Below, piece after piece: positions 32,720 through 33,924 of a DNA stretch of 33,924 nucleotides. Below the pieces are notes generated by a model. It had not been told where the DNA came from and searched no databases. It saw only the letters and a list, made by a program, of their open reading frames with translations. Position 1 is the stretch's first letter; each line of letters starts with the position of its first letter. The stretch comes from UMGS172 sp045546555 (GTDB lineage Bacteria; Bacillota; Clostridia; Oscillospirales; Acutalibacteraceae), in contig JAZQCY010000023.1 of assembly GCA_045546555.1 (NCBI GenBank), positions 1 to 33,924 of the forward strand. The letters are read 5' to 3'. A program made the translations under genes and the position numbers.

Positions 32720-33457
32720 TTATTTATTAAGCAACGGTTCAACGATATTCGGGAAATCCAAATAATTATCAATGGTGATGTAAGGAAAATCGGACTTATA
32801 AACCGATTCGTCGTTGCCTCCGAGACCGTAGTCGTCACCGATATAGACGACCTCATCGTGCGAAAGGCCGTGCTCCTTACAGTAAAGGTCAAGGGCGTAA
32901 TACTTGTTATACGGCTTAGGTGCCATATCAAAGGAGGATGAGCCGCCGACAAATACGCAGTAATCAGAAAAGGCTTCAACGACCTCGTCATAGATCTTCC
33001 TGCGCTTAATACGGTCGGGGTCGAAGGCCAGCTTGTCCTCGATCTTGGCGGCGGTGCCCAGGATGGGGAAGGTCACACAGCCCGAGGCGTGGAACTCCAC
33101 GTTGTCGCCTGCATATTCGGTGAAGCCGTACTTCTCGCGCATGGCGGTGACACGGGCATCCACCGATTCCCGGTCGCAGGGCAGCACGTTGTCCTCGCGG
33201 ATCACAAGATCACCCGATGCAGCATCGTACTCGGCATACTGCAGGCCGTAGTTGCCCATAATGTCGATGGGGTACTGTCCCATCTGGTTGAAAATGCGGC
33301 GGCACATGCCTGCGCCTGCCATGATCAGCTTGTACTTCTTGCCCAGGGCGTCCAGCACAGCGCGGTTCTCGTCGCCGAGAGGGGACTTGTGCTGGGTCAG
33401 AGTGCCGTCCAGGTCGAAGGCAAGCAGTTTGATTTTTGCGGGATCGAAATTAGCCAT
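32720..33457 (-). CDS. HAD-superfamily phosphatase (phosphomannomutase-like type IIB)
   Basis: This 245-residue HAD hydrolase has the nucleophile motif LLAFDLDGTLT (D15, D17) near the N-terminus and the C-terminal metal motif VYIGDDYGLGGNDESV. The latter resembles the GD...GGND pattern of phosphomannomutase-like HAD-IIB proteins. It probably dephosphorylates a sugar phosphate. The start is set by GGAGGAG upstream, and a promoter precedes it. The gene is a mosaic by composition: the N-terminal half (33020-33457) is G+C-rich with CTG leucine codons, while the C-terminal half uses CTT and TTG like the rest of the window. The frame is unbroken across the step near 33,000-33,020. It may be a recombinant or the result of a join in the assembly. 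Confidence 0.88.
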   Translation of the reverse strand: MANFDPAKIKLLAFDLDGTLTQHKSPLGDENRAVLDALGKKYKLIMAGAGMCRRIFNQMGQYPIDIMGNYGLQYAEYDAASGDLVIREDNVLPCDRESVDARVTAMREKYGFTEYAGDNVEFHASGCVTFPILGTAAKIEDKLAFDPDRIKRRKIYDEVVEAFSDYCVFVGGSSSFDMAPKPYNKYYALDLYCKEHGLSHDEVVYIGDDYGLGGNDESVYKSDFPYITIDNYLDFPNIVEPLLNK

Positions 33458-33490
33458 GAGAGACTCCTCCGTGTATTGAACGTTAGCATA

Positions 33491-33519
33491 AGTATAGCAC
33501 AGTTTTTTCCGCCCGTCAA
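33491..33519 (-). promoter_or_regulatory. Promoter for the HAD gene (minus strand)
   Basis: On the minus strand, TTGACG (33519-33514) is followed after 17 bases by TATACT (33496-33491), 34 bases before the HAD start. It lies in the gap behind the GH78 gene. Confidence 0.7.
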
Positions 33520-33528
33520 GCGGGGGGA

Positions 33529-33924
33529 TCAGACAATAAACTCGTATTTTCCATCTCCCAGCTCGATGCGGACGCATCCGTCCTCGGCGGGCTCGGCGGT
33601 GTGGGAGATGCCGTTGCAGACATAGCCCGATTTGCCCGCAAGAGGAAGGCGAAGGGTAGCGGGAACGGGAATTTCCGCGGTGAAGCGGAAGGTGTAGGCA
33701 GCATCCTCGGTGTCCCATGCCGTCTCAATGCGGCCGGTGGGCGCATCAAAGGCGGCCTTCACATGGGTGATGGGGCTCTGCCCCGCAGGAATCTCCTCGG
33801 CGGTGCGCAGGTCGGGGCAGGGCTGCAGCAGAATATGGGTAAAGCCGGGCTCTGCGGTGTCGATGCCCGCCATCCAGCGGTACATCCACTCGCCGATACA
33901 GCCGTAGGCGTAGTGGTTGAAGGA
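33529..33924 (-). CDS. Alpha-L-rhamnosidase (GH78), C-terminal end only
   Basis: This is the last 131 residues of a GH78 alpha-L-rhamnosidase; the rest lies beyond the window edge. The visible frame opens SFNHYAYGCIGEWMYRWMAGIDTAEPG, the very characteristic end of the GH78 alpha/alpha barrel. A C-terminal beta-sandwich follows (THILLQPCPDLRTAEEIPAGQSPI, then a domain ending LGDGKYEFIV). The ATG at 33885 is internal to this motif, not a start. GH78 enzymes remove alpha-L-rhamnose from plant glycosides and pectin side chains. Composition is G+C-rich (about 60% in the line counted, 33601-33660), unlike most of the window, and matches the first half of the HAD gene. Whether it is exported cannot be seen. 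Confidence 0.9.
   Translation of the reverse strand, partial: SFNHYAYGCIGEWMYRWMAGIDTAEPGFTHILLQPCPDLRTAEEIPAGQSPITHVKAAFDAPTGRIETAWDTEDAAYTFRFTAEIPVPATLRLPLAGKSGYVCNGISHTAEPAEDGCVRIELGDGKYEFIV

Overview
The window looks like a chromosome segment from a low-to-mid G+C, Gram-positive gut anaerobe of the class Clostridia, probably an Oscillospirales/Ruminococcaceae-type organism. This is inferred from gene content, strong AGGAGG-type ribosome sites, AT-rich intergenic DNA with TTGACA/TATAAT-like promoters, and fold-back intergenic repeats of a kind common in these genomes. No rRNA, tRNA, CRISPR array, phage or transposase gene was seen.

Layout. (1) Positions 1-4130 are a tightly packed housekeeping run: the C-terminal part of release factor 1 (prfA), a Sua5-type threonylcarbamoyl-AMP synthase, coaE, a membrane-anchored lytic transglycosylase and an M18 aminopeptidase, closed by a terminator. 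(2) Positions 4210-7478 hold a 1-phosphofructokinase/PTS enzyme I pair behind a strong promoter, then a MarR-family regulator whose promoter carries two copies of a palindrome that is probably its own operator. (3) Positions 7481-10635 encode a 923-residue secreted protein with carbohydrate-binding-like domains, followed by a cysteine-free 48-residue peptide gene. (4) Positions 10694-13440 hold a cytoplasmic GH2 beta-mannosidase-like enzyme. Its leader consists of tandem mini-hairpins joined by a constant GCTAAAT linker. (5) On the minus strand, nagB and a phosphoglucosamine mutase (glmM) fused to an N-terminal XRE helix-turn-helix form an operon at the glucosamine-6-phosphate branch point. 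(6) argG and argH follow. Three adjacent ArgR-like boxes lie upstream of argG and a fold-back repeat lies between the two genes. (7) Positions 19243-27803 encode three secreted, C-terminally anchored surface proteins built from carbohydrate-binding-like and InlB B-repeat (Listeria-Bacteroides repeat) modules. Two are tandem paralogues and one is a 1240-residue protein. (8) Positions 27817-33924 are a sugar-utilisation region: an AraC regulator divergent from an oxidoreductase/sugar isomerase pair, then minus-strand genes for a six-hairpin glycosidase-like protein, a HAD phosphatase, and the end of a GH78 alpha-L-rhamnosidase.

How the genes fit together. The accessory part suggests an organism that displays glycan-binding proteins on its surface, takes up oligosaccharides, and cleaves them inside the cell (GH2, the six-hairpin protein, possibly GH78). 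The sugars would feed into fructose-phosphate and amino-sugar metabolism. The most unusual items are the XRE-GlmM fusion, the tandem covarying mini-hairpins ahead of the GH2 gene, and a sharp base-composition and codon-use step inside the HAD gene near 33,000. That step marks either recombination or a join between DNA from two sources.
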